Source: an uncultured Bacteroidales bacterium
GTDB lineage: Bacteria > Bacteroidota > Bacteroidia > Bacteroidales > UBA3824
DNA length: 35,921 nucleotides
Direction of reading: 5' to 3'
NCBI GenBank assembly: GCA_946409405.1
Contig: CAMJWL010000013.1
Coordinates: forward strand, 1-35,921
The notes beneath the pieces were generated by a model. That model worked only from the letters and a program-made list of their open reading frames with translations, ran no database searches and was not told the origin of the DNA. Position numbers and translations under genes: made by a program. Positions within the stretch are counted from its first letter, which is position 1. Each line of letters begins with the position of its first letter. Shown here in pieces: positions 1 to 9,093 of this stretch.

Positions 1-453
1 TTGGAGGGGCATACTGCTATTGTCTACTCCGCCTCATTCAGCCCCGACGGAAGATATATCGTGTCGGCATCAGACGACAATACTGTCAGAATTTGGGACG
101 CAAAGACGGGACAACAGGTAGGAAGTCCATTGGTGGGGCATACAAGCACTGTCAACTCCGCCTCATTCAGCCCCGACGGAAGATACATAGTGTCGGCATC
201 AGATGACGTAACGGTCAGGATATGGGACGCAAAGACAGGACAACAGTTGGGGAGCCCATTGGAGGGACATACAGACTATGTCAACTCCGCCTCATTCAGC
301 CCCGACGGAAGATATATCGTGTCTGCATCAGACGACGCCACGGTCAAGATATGGGACTTCCAGCCCCTACAGAAATTAATCGACTCAACCACAGAACAAT
401 TTAAAGACCGCCCGCTGACACCCGAAGAGCGAAGGCAGTATTATTTGGATTAG
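1..453 (+). CDS. WD40-repeat protein, C-terminal part (5' end outside window)
   Basis: The reading frame is open from the first base, so this is the end of a longer gene. It holds three consecutive 43-residue WD40 blades (GHT at residues 3, 46 and 89, each ending in IWD), which normally form part of a beta-propeller used for protein binding. The blades are almost identical at DNA level (129-bp period), which points to recent repeat expansion or gene conversion. The tail after the last blade (LTPEERRQYYLD) is of a kind I associate with Bacteroidota WD40 proteins that carry an N-terminal effector or protease domain, but that part is outside the window, so the actual role is unknown. Stop codon at 451-453. 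Confidence 0.85.
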   Translation: MEGHTAIVYSASFSPDGRYIVSASDDNTVRIWDAKTGQQVGSPLVGHTSTVNSASFSPDGRYIVSASDDVTVRIWDAKTGQQLGSPLEGHTDYVNSASFSPDGRYIVSASDDATVKIWDFQPLQKLIDSTTEQFKDRPLTPEERRQYYLD

Positions 454-500
454 CAACAAAAAATTACCGCGCAAACAAAGAATTGTCCAAAAACTTTTCT

Positions 501-508
501 TAACTTTG
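501..508 (+). promoter_or_regulatory. Bacteroidota-type -7 box
   Basis: TAACTTTG matches the TAnnTTTG consensus, 30 nt before the ATG at 538. No well-placed -33 TTTG is seen. Confidence 0.5.
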
Positions 509-537
509 CAACGGACAATACACACAATATTGTATCT

Positions 538-2100
538 ATGGCAAAGTATTTCAACACATCGGTAACGTGCGACCCAAAGCGGCACTATATGGTTGATACC
601 ACGGCGAAGATGAAAGTCTTCGAGCGGCTTATCGACCAAAAGGCATATTTTACCATCACCCGTGCGCGCCAGTTTGGCAAGAGTACGTCGCTCAATTGGA
701 TATTGTGGAACATGTCGGACAGGTATTTGGTAATACCGGCAAGTTTCGAGAAATATTCAGAGGAAGATTGGGTGGACGACAAATCATTTTGCAAATACTT
801 CTGTACCAAGGTGATGGATGCCTGTACCAAAATAGACGACAACAGTTCGGTCAGTTTTTGGCAAAAAGCCAAACGAACTTCCAAGTTTAATTTCGATGTG
901 TTGTCCCGAAAAATAACGGATTATTGTAAGAAGTGTGGCAAGAAAGTCGTCCTGCTGGTTGATGAGGTTGACAAGGCAAGCAACAACGACGTGTTTGTAC
1001 GGTTTTTGGGAATGTTGCGCAACATGTACCTCGACCGCGAGCAGGTAAACGACGAAAGCCATACATTTTGGTCGGTGATTTTGGCGGGCGTATATGACGT
1101 AAAAAACCTCAAACTCAAAATACGCCCCGAATCGGACCATCAACTCAATTCGCCATGGAACGTTGCAGCCGAATACAACCTTGATATGACATTCAACCCT
1201 CAGGAAATCAGCACGATGCTTGTCGAATACGAAAAAGATTATCATATCGGTTTTGACATAAAGGAAATTTCGGAGCAAATACACAAATACACGTCGGGAT
1301 ACCCCGTACTTGTAAGTCGTGTATGCAAGGAGATTGACGAGAATTTGGACAGAAATTGGAGCGAAGAAGGTGTCCTGAAAGCTGTCAAAAATATCATAAA
1401 AGACAATAAATTTATGATACTTAAACACATAACGAATTACATAGAGTCGTATCCCGACCTGAAAAAACTTCTTCGCGCCATCACGTTGGAAAACTTTCAC
1501 ATCAATTACTACGCCAACAACTTGCCTTTGGAGTTGGGGCGCATGTTCGCGTATATAAGACCCAACGAAAACTCTCAGGCTCAGATTCACAACCTGATAT
1601 TCCAACAAGTCTTGTACGATTATTTTATATCTGAAAACCAACTCGCCACCCTCACACCGGGCATTGGGTTCAAAATATTCATCGACAAAAACGGCGACTT
1701 GAACATGCCGCTGATTATCAACCGTTTCAAAGACCTGATGTCTAAGAAACAGAAAAAAGAGGAGTTCCTTGAACGCGAGGGACGTTTTATGTTTATCTGT
1801 TTCTTGAAACCAATTATCAACGGCACGGGCTTCTATTATTCTGAACCCGAAAACGACGACGAAAGCCGCATGGATTTGGTTGTAACCTACAACCGCAAAG
1901 AATATGTCATCGAACTTAAAATTTGGCACGGGACAGAATACGAGATTTCTGGACGTGAACAACTGTCGGAATACCTTGTAACGCGGAATCTTGACGAAGG
2001 CTACCTCGTTACGTTCTCATTCTTAAAGAACAAAGTGATACAGGAAAAGCCCGAGTGGATTGAATACAACGGCAAGAGAATTTATGAGGCGGTGATATAA
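538..2100 (+). CDS. AAA-like P-loop ATPase with C-terminal PD-(D/E)XK-type domain
   Basis: The 520-residue protein opens with a P-loop domain. The Walker A is of the unusual RxxxxGKS type (ARQFGKST, about residues 43-50) and a Walker B (VVLLVDEVDKA) lies near residue 140. The C-terminal 80 residues contain a PD-(D/E)XK-like signature, MDLVV followed by YVIELKIW. This is the architecture of the large AAA-ATPase/PD-(D/E)XK group common in Bacteroidota and some archaea, whose cellular role is not established. It resembles, in layout only, the genes at 2103, 4892 and 23465. It faces the next gene tail to tail with 2 nt between stop codons and no obvious terminator. Nuclease activity is possible from the motif but unproven. 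Confidence 0.8.
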   Translation: MAKYFNTSVTCDPKRHYMVDTTAKMKVFERLIDQKAYFTITRARQFGKSTSLNWILWNMSDRYLVIPASFEKYSEEDWVDDKSFCKYFCTKVMDACTKIDDNSSVSFWQKAKRTSKFNFDVLSRKITDYCKKCGKKVVLLVDEVDKASNNDVFVRFLGMLRNMYLDREQVNDESHTFWSVILAGVYDVKNLKLKIRPESDHQLNSPWNVAAEYNLDMTFNPQEISTMLVEYEKDYHIGFDIKEISEQIHKYTSGYPVLVSRVCKEIDENLDRNWSEEGVLKAVKNIIKDNKFMILKHITNYIESYPDLKKLLRAITLENFHINYYANNLPLELGRMFAYIRPNENSQAQIHNLIFQQVLYDYFISENQLATLTPGIGFKIFIDKNGDLNMPLIINRFKDLMSKKQKKEEFLEREGRFMFICFLKPIINGTGFYYSEPENDDESRMDLVVTYNRKEYVIELKIWHGTEYEISGREQLSEYLVTRNLDEGYLVTFSFLKNKVIQEKPEWIEYNGKRIYEAVI

Positions 2101-2102
2101 TA

Positions 2103-3548
2103 CTAATTTGCAAACAAATCATCCATTGTAACAACACTCTGCACCGCGCCCGAATACTCGTTTGGCTTCAATCCAAATGTGGTGATGAGCGTTAGGTGCA
2201 ATGATAGTTGCGGTGCTGTTTGGTCGATAAAGGTTTGCAGTTTGTTGCGCAGGTTGCGGTCGTAATCCTTGTCGATGCAAAAATCCGACATACTGAATTT
2301 AATTTCGCAAATGTTAGCCACTTGGTCGGCGCGTTCTATCACCATATCGATTTGTGCATTGTTGTCGGCGTTGCGACTGCGCCAAGGCATTTCCACAGTG
2401 TTGACGGACGCGATGCCGAGGGCGCGTTTTATCTGCCTGATGTGCGCGAAACATACTTGCTCAAAAGCCAGCCCTTGCCACGCCGACAAACGCCCCGAAG
2501 CAAAATTGTCGGCAAAGAAATTTTCACCGGGATTTTTCTTGTAGCCAAATTGCAGGTAAAACGACACAAAACTGTCGGTAAGTTTGTAATATGTCTGTTT
2601 TGCATTTCCCTTATAATTTTGGTACGACGTTACAAAATTGCTCACTTCCAGCGTGTTGAGAATTTTGCTGAGACCACCGCCGTATGGGATTCCTGTTTTT
2701 TGAGCAATCTCCTTGCGCGTGTACCCCTCGCGTTTTTGGGAGAGAGTTACGGCGATTTTTTTATAATCGTCTGGAGATACAAACAGCGATTCAAACAGCC
2801 TCTCAAACTCGTTACGCAATGGAGCACGCTTGCTGAATACAAGGAAATCGATGTTTTGTGCAAGGCTGAATTTTTTGCGCATCAACGACAGATAATACGG
2901 CACTCCGCCGAATACCATATAGGCGACTGTCTGTTGATAACGGTTCATACTGATACCCAACGTTTTGTAATATTCCTCGCACTCGCTCAGCGTGAAAGGT
3001 TCCAGGTATATTTCGGCGGTAACACGGTTGAAAAGCCCGCCGTGATTGTTGATCAACTTGTCGTTGAGCCACGATGTCGCAGAGCCGCACACTATGAGCA
3101 TAAGGTTGCGGTGCGACGCGCCCCAGCCGTTCCAAAAATGCTCAAAAGCGGTAACGAACCCTGACCTTGGCGTATCCATCCAGGGCAGTTCGTCAAGAAA
3201 CACCACTTGCTTGTCGTCTGTGCCAACCATCTTGCTTTCAAGCAGTTCAATGAGCATATCAAATGCTTCGAGCCAGTCTTTCGGGGTTCGGGCATCGGAG
3301 TCATAACCGTATTTGCGCAGCGACGACGCGAAACTCCTAAGTTGTTTATCAAGCATTTTGGTATCTTCGGTGTCTATTGGCGACAATCCCGAATGGTTGA
3401 AGGCAAACCTGCCGTTGAAAAATTCGTTTACAAGATACGATTTTCCGACGCGCCTTCGTCCATACACAACCACAAACTGCGCTGATTGTGAGCGGTATAG
3501 ACTACCGAGATATTCCTTTTGTTGCTTTCTTCCAATGATGCTATCCAT
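2103..3548 (-). CDS. ATP-binding protein, ATPase_2/DUF234 type
   Basis: The protein has about 481 residues from the ATG at 3548. The frame is open further upstream to 3674, but that extension runs through the promoter and repeat block, so the shorter start (MDSIIGRKQQ) is chosen. An archaeal-type P-loop ATPase domain comes first: Walker A YGRRRVGKSY near residue 30 and Walker B VVFLDELPWMD near residue 120. A winged-helix-like middle part follows (YTRKEIAQKTGIPYGG). The C-terminal DUF234-like domain carries a PD-(D/E)XK-like pattern (AQIDMVIE, then ICEIKFS). These proteins are widespread in archaea and Bacteroidota and functionally obscure. The gene has a good promoter embedded in an inverted-repeat array, suggesting tight or self-regulated expression. 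Confidence 0.82.
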   Translation of the reverse strand: MDSIIGRKQQKEYLGSLYRSQSAQFVVVYGRRRVGKSYLVNEFFNGRFAFNHSGLSPIDTEDTKMLDKQLRSFASSLRKYGYDSDARTPKDWLEAFDMLIELLESKMVGTDDKQVVFLDELPWMDTPRSGFVTAFEHFWNGWGASHRNLMLIVCGSATSWLNDKLINNHGGLFNRVTAEIYLEPFTLSECEEYYKTLGISMNRYQQTVAYMVFGGVPYYLSLMRKKFSLAQNIDFLVFSKRAPLRNEFERLFESLFVSPDDYKKIAVTLSQKREGYTRKEIAQKTGIPYGGGLSKILNTLEVSNFVTSYQNYKGNAKQTYYKLTDSFVSFYLQFGYKKNPGENFFADNFASGRLSAWQGLAFEQVCFAHIRQIKRALGIASVNTVEMPWRSRNADNNAQIDMVIERADQVANICEIKFSMSDFCIDKDYDRNLRNKLQTFIDQTAPQLSLHLTLITTFGLKPNEYSGAVQSVVTMDDLFAN

Positions 3549-3563
3549 ATCGACGATGTTTTT

Positions 3564-3664
3564 TAAAGTTGCCACAAAGGTAAAAAAAATACCCGATGTG
3601 GCAAAATAAACATACGTTAAAGTTGCCACATCGAGCAAAAAAAACACCGATGTGGCAACTTTAA
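3564..3664. repeat. Doubled inverted repeat (TTGCCACATCG half-sites) on the ATPase promoter
   Basis: Four half-sites lie in alternating orientation. The outer pair, 3617-3633 and 3648-3664, is a perfect 17-bp inverted repeat (TTAAAGTTGCCACATCG and its complement) around a 14-nt A-rich spacer. The inner pair, about 3564-3580 and 3594-3610, repeats the same design imperfectly around a 13-nt A-rich spacer. The whole unit recurs with a period of 53-54 bp. One half-site covers the -33 box and another begins at the -7 box. An operator array is the simplest reading; hairpins in DNA or RNA are possible too. Confidence 0.8.
3575..3605 (-). promoter_or_regulatory. Promoter of the DUF234 ATPase gene
   Basis: On the minus strand TTTG (3605-3602) is followed after 19 nt by TACCTTTG (3582-3575), a full match to the Bacteroidota -33/-7 pattern. 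Both boxes overlap copies of the TTGCCACA repeat. Confidence 0.7.
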
Positions 3665-3686
3665 ACAAAAACAAGACAACAAAAAA

Positions 3687-3739
3687 AGAATTGTCTAAAA
3701 AGACGACGGCGTGATCCGTACTTCTTTTTAGGCAATTCT
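3687..3739 (-). terminator. Stem-loop terminator after the XRE gene
   Basis: A 17-bp inverted repeat (AGAATTGTCTAAAAAGA at 3687-3703, partner at 3723-3739, one G-T pair) has a 19-nt loop. On the minus strand it is followed by a run of T, as expected for a rho-independent terminator of the gene at 3778. Confidence 0.65.
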
Positions 3740-3777
3740 CTGGGCAGGATGCTGCCTACGTAAAGCCCAAGACATTG

Positions 3778-3978
3778 TTAGTCGGTCTCTTCGAGCGTGA
3801 AGATGTCTTCGAGCCTCACCTTGAAATACCGGGCGATTTTGAGGGCAAGCACTGTGTTGGGGATAAACTTGCCAGTCTCTATCGCGTGTATGGTCTGACG
3901 TGAAACGTCAACGCGCTCCGCCAATTCGGCCTGCGTGATTTTCTTCTTCGCACGCTCCACTCGTATCGTGTTTTCCAT
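3778..3978 (-). CDS. Small XRE-family HTH transcriptional regulator
   Basis: This 66-residue protein consists of one Cro/C1-type helix-turn-helix: ITQAELAERVDVSRQTIHAIE at about residues 14-34, followed by the usual P-N-T-xx-ALKIA segment and ending in LEDIFTLEE. It belongs to the short YozG-like regulators, which act as DNA-binding dimers. It is monocistronic, lies between a likely terminator and the HAD gene, and has no adjacent toxin or membrane partner. It could regulate itself or the neighbouring ATPase gene whose promoter carries inverted repeats, but nothing in the sequence proves that. The target is unknown. Confidence 0.88.
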   Translation of the reverse strand: MENTIRVERAKKKITQAELAERVDVSRQTIHAIETGKFIPNTVLALKIARYFKVRLEDIFTLEETD

Positions 3979-4104
3979 AATAGAGAGTATTAATTAGTTT
4001 TTACTTATAATTATTTGGTTATCCTTTCGCAAATACCATACCATTAAACAAGTACGGTTGTTTTTTTTTCAACTATTGTTGCATTTTTTTGTGCATTACT
4101 GACA

Positions 4105-4752
4105 TTATGCAAACAACTCCCCTACCAAATTGCCAATTTCACGGAAATCTTGTATGGTATAAGGTTCTTTTTGTAAACGGGAATCCTGCGAAATCCGCGC
4201 TATGAACCTGACTCCCGCATCCGCCGCAGCATCACGGTCGGTGATGGCGTCGCCCACAAAGAGCGCGTCGTTTCGGTCGATGGAATATTTTAGGAGCATC
4301 TGACGGATGTGGTCGGCTTTGAGAGTAGGCGAGCCAAGCACTTCGGTGAAGTATTTGTCCAAACCTTTTGCACTTACAATGCGCCTCATCTCGTCCTGCG
4401 GTGTACCCGACGACACAAAAATTTTTGCCTTGCCCTGCCACGCTTTCAAGAAATCCTCCACGCCTTCCACGAGCGGGGCTTTTATCACTTCCTGCTCCAC
4501 CCACGCGGTAAATCTCTCGCACATCATACGGTGCTCCTCCTCCCCTATCTCGCGGTTGAGGAACATACGGTGTGCTATCGGGAATATCTTGACCCTCGAC
4601 ACGCCGCCGTGCTGCAAATGATATTCGAGCACCTTCCGCGCCACCTCGTCGCCAAATTCCTTGTATGAATTGTAATAAGCGTCGTTCTTAATCTGACAAC
4701 TCTCGCATATTACACCGTCAAAATCCAAAAAAATCGCTTTCAAATGTACCAT
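4105..4752 (-). CDS. HAD-superfamily hydrolase (beta-phosphoglucomutase/phosphoglycolate phosphatase-like)
   Basis: The 215-residue protein has all four HAD motifs: DFDGVI (residues 10-15; the first Asp is the nucleophile), VSSGT (motif II), LKADHI (motif III Lys) and VGDAITDRDAA (motif IV acidic residues). A helical cap lies between motifs I and II, as in subfamily I phosphatases. It should be a cytoplasmic magnesium-dependent phosphatase of a small phosphorylated metabolite. The substrate cannot be told; homologues include phosphoglycolate phosphatase and beta-phosphoglucomutase. It has its own promoter and stands alone. Confidence 0.85.
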   Translation of the reverse strand: MVHLKAIFLDFDGVICESCQIKNDAYYNSYKEFGDEVARKVLEYHLQHGGVSRVKIFPIAHRMFLNREIGEEEHRMMCERFTAWVEQEVIKAPLVEGVEDFLKAWQGKAKIFVSSGTPQDEMRRIVSAKGLDKYFTEVLGSPTLKADHIRQMLLKYSIDRNDALFVGDAITDRDAAADAGVRFIARISQDSRLQKEPYTIQDFREIGNLVGELFA

Positions 4753-4772
4753 ATTGTTGATAAATTACGCCG

Positions 4773-4802
4773 CAAATTTACAAAAAGAAACGCAAACGCA
4801 AA
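4773..4802 (-). promoter_or_regulatory. Promoter of the HAD hydrolase gene
   Basis: On the minus strand TTTG (4802-4799) is followed after 18 nt by TAAATTTG (4780-4773), 20 nt before the start codon. Confidence 0.55.
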
Positions 4803-4840
4803 AATTTTGTTATAAATTATACGAAGGAAAGAGAAAAAGG

Positions 4841-4872
4841 TTTGAAAATTAATACAATTCTTTTTATCTTTG
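4841..4872 (+). promoter_or_regulatory. Promoter of the AAA-ATPase_like gene
   Basis: TTTG (4841-4844), 20 nt, TATCTTTG (4865-4872), 19 nt before the ATG at 4892. Both boxes match the Bacteroidota consensus. Confidence 0.7.
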
Positions 4873-4891
4873 CGACAAAACAATTATCACT

Positions 4892-6451
4892 ATGGGACAG
4901 CCACGCAAATACCCTGTTGACAAACAGACGTTTGAAAAGATTATCAATGGAAAGTTCGTCTATATAGACAAGACTGGTTTGGTCTATAAAATGACGCACG
5001 ACTACCGTTATGTCTTTCTCTCGCGACCGAGAAGGTTCGGGAAATCGTTGCTGTGCAGCACGTTGAAGGAGTATTTCAGAGGCAACAAGGATTTGTTCAA
5101 AGGGCTGAAAATAGATAGTTTAGAGAAGGAGTGGACGAAGTATCCGGTCATCAGCCTTTCGTTTGCAGACGCGAAGGATATATCGGTGGCGGGGCTCAAC
5201 GAACTGATTGCCGATATGCTTGACGAACACGAGGAACTCTTTGGCGTAGAACGCAAGGGCAAGGGTAATGGCATAAGGCTGTCTAACCTTATCAAAAATA
5301 TTTACAAAAAGACGGGACAAAAAGTTGTTGTAATCATTGATGAATACGATGCCGCGATGCTCGATACCGTTGACAACGACGCGCTGCAAGAACGCATCAG
5401 GGCAAAACAAAACAGTTTTTTCACCCCGCTGAAAAAACTGGACGAATACATCCGCTTTGTCTTCATCACCGGCATCACCAAGTTTTCGCAGATGTCGATA
5501 TTCTCGGCATTAAACAATTTGCAGGACATTTCGCTGATGCCTGAATACGAAACATTGTGCGGCATATCAATGAACGAGTTTTTGACGCAATTGAAGCCTG
5601 ATATTCAAGCATTTGCCAATAATAACGGACATACATACGACGAGACGGTGGAATGTTTCAAGAAGAAGTACGACGGTTATCATTTTTCGCACAAATTACA
5701 GGTGGTCTTCAATCCATTTTCTGTAATCAGGGCTCTGAACGACAAGATGCTTAACGACTATTGGTTTTCATCGGCAACACCGACGGCATTGCTTAAACTT
5801 ATACGCAAGTTTGACGTAAAGATAGAAGATTTTGACGGCATCAGATGCAATGCAGCGCGTTTCAACCAACCAGTGGAAAAGGTAACTGACATTGTGCCAT
5901 TTATGTTTCAGGCAGGGTATCTGACTATTAAGGAATACGACCAACGGCGCAACATCTACACGCTTGGATTCCCGAATGGCGAGGTAAGAACGGCTGTCGC
6001 AGAGTCGCTTTTCCGTTATAATTACCGCTATGAAGACGGCAATGTCAGGCTTTTGATGGCATACCAAGATTTTGCGGATTTCGACGACTTAGACAAGTTT
6101 ATCGAGGCCTTGAAACGTTTTTTCCGCAAGTTCCCGTTCTCGCTCAACAATATGAACGAAAAACATTATCATTCAATTCTTTACACCGTACTCACATCTT
6201 ACGGTGCGGATATTTCTGCCAACGTGGAGACCGCCCTCGGCAAATCTGATTTGCTTCTCCGTATGCCCAAGAAGAATTATGTAATTGAACTCAAATACGA
6301 CCACAGCACCTCTTCCGCTCTCGACCAAATAGACGACCGCGACTACCGCGCCGCCATCCTCGACGAATCAAAGCCCGTAGTGAAACTCGCCATCAAGTTT
6401 TCGTCAAAGGAAAGGAATATTGTGGAGTATGAGGCGGTGGAGGAAAAATAA
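4892..6451 (+). CDS. AAA-ATPase_like / PD-(D/E)XK (PDDEXK_9) protein
   Basis: The protein has 519 residues. The N-terminal signature (RKYPVDKQTFEKII, then YIDKTGLVYKM) and the P-loop SRPRRFGKSLL near residue 45 are typical of the PF09820 family. Walker B is VVVIIDEYDAA. The C-terminal PDDEXK_9 domain has LGKSDLLL followed by YVIELKYD (D and ExK of the nuclease fold). The family is often present in many copies per Bacteroidota genome and its function is unknown. A second, decayed copy lies at 10278-11045 on the other strand and is about 90% identical over the first 300 bp. It has its own promoter and is followed directly by the promoter of the YfhO gene. Confidence 0.9.
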   Translation: MGQPRKYPVDKQTFEKIINGKFVYIDKTGLVYKMTHDYRYVFLSRPRRFGKSLLCSTLKEYFRGNKDLFKGLKIDSLEKEWTKYPVISLSFADAKDISVAGLNELIADMLDEHEELFGVERKGKGNGIRLSNLIKNIYKKTGQKVVVIIDEYDAAMLDTVDNDALQERIRAKQNSFFTPLKKLDEYIRFVFITGITKFSQMSIFSALNNLQDISLMPEYETLCGISMNEFLTQLKPDIQAFANNNGHTYDETVECFKKKYDGYHFSHKLQVVFNPFSVIRALNDKMLNDYWFSSATPTALLKLIRKFDVKIEDFDGIRCNAARFNQPVEKVTDIVPFMFQAGYLTIKEYDQRRNIYTLGFPNGEVRTAVAESLFRYNYRYEDGNVRLLMAYQDFADFDDLDKFIEALKRFFRKFPFSLNNMNEKHYHSILYTVLTSYGADISANVETALGKSDLLLRMPKKNYVIELKYDHSTSSALDQIDDRDYRAAILDESKPVVKLAIKFSSKERNIVEYEAVEEK

Positions 6452-6476
6452 AAAACATTCGTCCGACAACAAAAAT

Positions 6477-6507
6477 TTTGCTATTCCCCACATTTTTTTT
6501 ACCTTTG
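6477..6507 (+). promoter_or_regulatory. Promoter of the YfhO-type gene
   Basis: TTTG (6477-6480), 19 nt, TACCTTTG (6500-6507), 36 nt before the ATG at 6544. This argues against the in-frame upstream start at 6478. Confidence 0.7.
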
Positions 6508-6543
6508 CACCTTGTTATAAAATACATTTCACCAAAACCACAA

Positions 6544-9090
6544 ATGAAAGAAAAATTAAAGGGATTTGTCCCGCACATCATCGCGATAGTGGCGTTCATA
6601 ATATTGAGCGCGATATACTTCTACCCCGTTTTGGGGGGCAAGGCTCTCGTGCAGAGCGACAACATTCAGGCCCTCGGTATGGCGCACGAAATCACTCAGT
6701 ATGAGGAGCAAAGCGGCGAACTCTCGTCGTGGACCAACTCTATGTTTGGCGGTATGCCGGCGTATCAAATCAAATCGCCGGAATCGTTCAACATACACCT
6801 GATGCTCCAACGTTGGCTCCATATCGGACTGCCTTACAGCACAATGGCGATTTTCTTCGTCTATCTGTTGGGATTTTATTTGCTGTTGACAAGCCTCAAA
6901 TTCAAGCAGGGCATCGCAATCGTGGGCGCATTGGCGTTTGCGTTTTCGAGTTACAATATAATAATAATTGCCGCCGGACACATCACCAAATGCTATGCAA
7001 TAGCGTATATGGCACCGGTGTTGGCGGGCATCATCCATTGTTACAACAAAAACTACGTACTCGGATTCTTCCTCACGGCGTTTGCATTGGGCATTGAGAT
7101 AGCCTGCAACCACCCGCAGATACTCTATTACTTGGCAATCTTGTGCGGCGTGTTCTTCGTTTGGAAGGCAATCGAGGCATTCAGCACCAAGAAGGACGAG
7201 GCCAACCCCGACAACAAAAACGCGCTCCGCGACTTCGGCAAGGCTACCGCTGTGGCTGCAATTGCTGTGGTATTTGCAGTGTTGCCAAATATCACAAACC
7301 TCTGGACCACTTGGGAATACGGCAAATATTCCACCCGCAGCCAGAGCGAACTGACCTCGCGCCAACAGTCGTCGGGTCTTGACAAGGATTACGCAATGGC
7401 TTGGAGTTACGGCGTTTCGGAGAGTTTCAATCTGATGATACCCGACTTCAAAGGCGGCGCATCCGACCAAATAGGCAACATCGACGCTCTCGACGCCGTT
7501 CAGGACAAAAATATGGCGCAATTGGTGGCTCAGCAAAATCATTATTGGGGCGACCAACCCTTCACATCGGGTCCCGTGTATGTGGGCGCGGTAATCATAT
7601 TCCTGTTTGTATTGGGAATGTTTGTGGTGAGCAACTCCGCAAAATGGTGGATGCTCGCCGCCACGATATTGTCGCTATTGATGTCGTGGGGCAACAATTT
7701 CGGACTGTTCAACGACCTGATGTTCGACTACTTCCCGATGTACAACAAATTCCGCTCAGTGTCGATGGCACTCGTAATTGCGCAGGTGTGCATCCCGTTC
7801 CTCGCAATGATGGCCATCAAGGAACTCACCGACAAGCAAGACGATTACAAGTTTGACAATAGCAAACTCTATTGGGCAGTGGGCATCACTGGCGGCCTTT
7901 GCTTGCTGTTCTGGATATTCCCGTCGCTGTCAGGCTCGTTCATCTCCAACGAGGAGACCGCAAGTTTCGCACAATACTCCGCCGAGCATCCCGAGGCAGC
8001 AGCCCAAATCAACTCCCTCTCCGACAACCTTACATTGGTGCGCAAGTCGATACTCCGCAGCGACGCTTTGAGGTCATTGGGATTCATTGCTATTGCGGCA
8101 TTTGTGGTGTTCCTGTACTTCAAAAAAGTCATCAAGACTCAGGCTCTCGTCATCGTCTTGGGAGTATTGACAGTATTGGACCTTTGGACTGTTGATATGC
8201 GCTACCTCAGCAGCAAGGATTACCACAACGCATCGGAAGTGAGCAACATACTCCGTCCGTCTGCCGCCGACCAATTCATACAGAAGGACACCGACCCCAA
8301 CTTCCGTGTATTGAACCTCTCCGCCAACGTATTCAACGACGCCCGCACGTCGTATTTCCACAAGTCGATTGGCGGCTATCACGGTGCCAAAATGCGTCGT
8401 TATCAGGAATTTATCGACACATTGCTCGCCCCGACCGTAAGTTACGCAAGGTCGTTGGCGGGTCAGAATCAGGCTCAGTTTGACAACTTCGTGAAGTCGA
8501 GCCAAGCCCTCAATATGCTCAACACCAAATTCATCATCCTCGACCCAGCGTCAATGCCCTACGTCAATATGAACACTTACGGCAATGCGTGGTTTGTCAA
8601 CAAGTTTGATATGGTGGAGACCGCCGACCAGGAGATTTCGTCGCTCAGGAAAAACGACCTCTCCAAGACCGCAATCATCAACAAGAAGCAGTTTGCCGAT
8701 TACCTCTCTGCCCTGCCCTCCGACCAGATTTACGCCGAGGATTCGAGCGCAGTGGTATTGACCGACTACAAGCCCAACCACATCACATACCAGGCTCGTG
8801 CGTTCAGGGACAGGCTCGCAGTGTTCTCGGAGATTTATTATCCCAAAGGCTGGAAGGCTTACCTCGACGGCAAGGAGGTGGAGCACATCTGCGCCGACTA
8901 CATCCTCCGCGCAATGGTAATCCCGGCTGGCGACCACAAGATAGAGTTCAAGTTTGACCCGACATCGGTGCGAGTTGGCAAGATAATCGCCGCCGTGGCT
9001 TCGACGCTGATACTGTTGGCGTTGATAGCGTTTGTGGTTATGTATTACAAATCAAAAAATTCAATCGTAGAAGACGTTAAAAAACAATAA
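6544..9090 (+). CDS. YfhO family polytopic membrane protein
   Basis: The protein has 848 residues. It starts with a transmembrane helix right after MKEKLKGFVPHI and has many further hydrophobic segments in the first 560 residues, arranged like GT-C type glycosyltransferases. A large soluble C-terminal part contains the pattern SEIYYPKGWKAYLDGKE, and a last membrane helix (IAAVASTLILLALIAFVVMYY) ends the protein. This is the layout of the YfhO/PF09586 family. In Bacillus relatives it is linked to glycosylation of lipoteichoic acid or glycolipids; in Bacteroidota the acceptor is not known. The start at 6544 is chosen because of the promoter just upstream. ychF follows after 3 nt, so the two are probably co-transcribed. 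Confidence 0.88.
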   Translation: MKEKLKGFVPHIIAIVAFIILSAIYFYPVLGGKALVQSDNIQALGMAHEITQYEEQSGELSSWTNSMFGGMPAYQIKSPESFNIHLMLQRWLHIGLPYSTMAIFFVYLLGFYLLLTSLKFKQGIAIVGALAFAFSSYNIIIIAAGHITKCYAIAYMAPVLAGIIHCYNKNYVLGFFLTAFALGIEIACNHPQILYYLAILCGVFFVWKAIEAFSTKKDEANPDNKNALRDFGKATAVAAIAVVFAVLPNITNLWTTWEYGKYSTRSQSELTSRQQSSGLDKDYAMAWSYGVSESFNLMIPDFKGGASDQIGNIDALDAVQDKNMAQLVAQQNHYWGDQPFTSGPVYVGAVIIFLFVLGMFVVSNSAKWWMLAATILSLLMSWGNNFGLFNDLMFDYFPMYNKFRSVSMALVIAQVCIPFLAMMAIKELTDKQDDYKFDNSKLYWAVGITGGLCLLFWIFPSLSGSFISNEETASFAQYSAEHPEAAAQINSLSDNLTLVRKSILRSDALRSLGFIAIAAFVVFLYFKKVIKTQALVIVLGVLTVLDLWTVDMRYLSSKDYHNASEVSNILRPSAADQFIQKDTDPNFRVLNLSANVFNDARTSYFHKSIGGYHGAKMRRYQEFIDTLLAPTVSYARSLAGQNQAQFDNFVKSSQALNMLNTKFIILDPASMPYVNMNTYGNAWFVNKFDMVETADQEISSLRKNDLSKTAIINKKQFADYLSALPSDQIYAEDSSAVVLTDYKPNHITYQARAFRDRLAVFSEIYYPKGWKAYLDGKEVEHICADYILRAMVIPAGDHKIEFKFDPTSVRVGKIIAAVASTLILLALIAFVVMYYKSKNSIVEDVKKQ

Positions 9091-9093
9091 GAT

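Noticed and set aside
784..1962. Long open frame (392 codons) on the minus strand opposite the first ATPase gene
   Set aside because: It lies fully inside a gene with clear motifs, has no recognisable domain and is rich in aromatic and Val runs typical of antisense frames.
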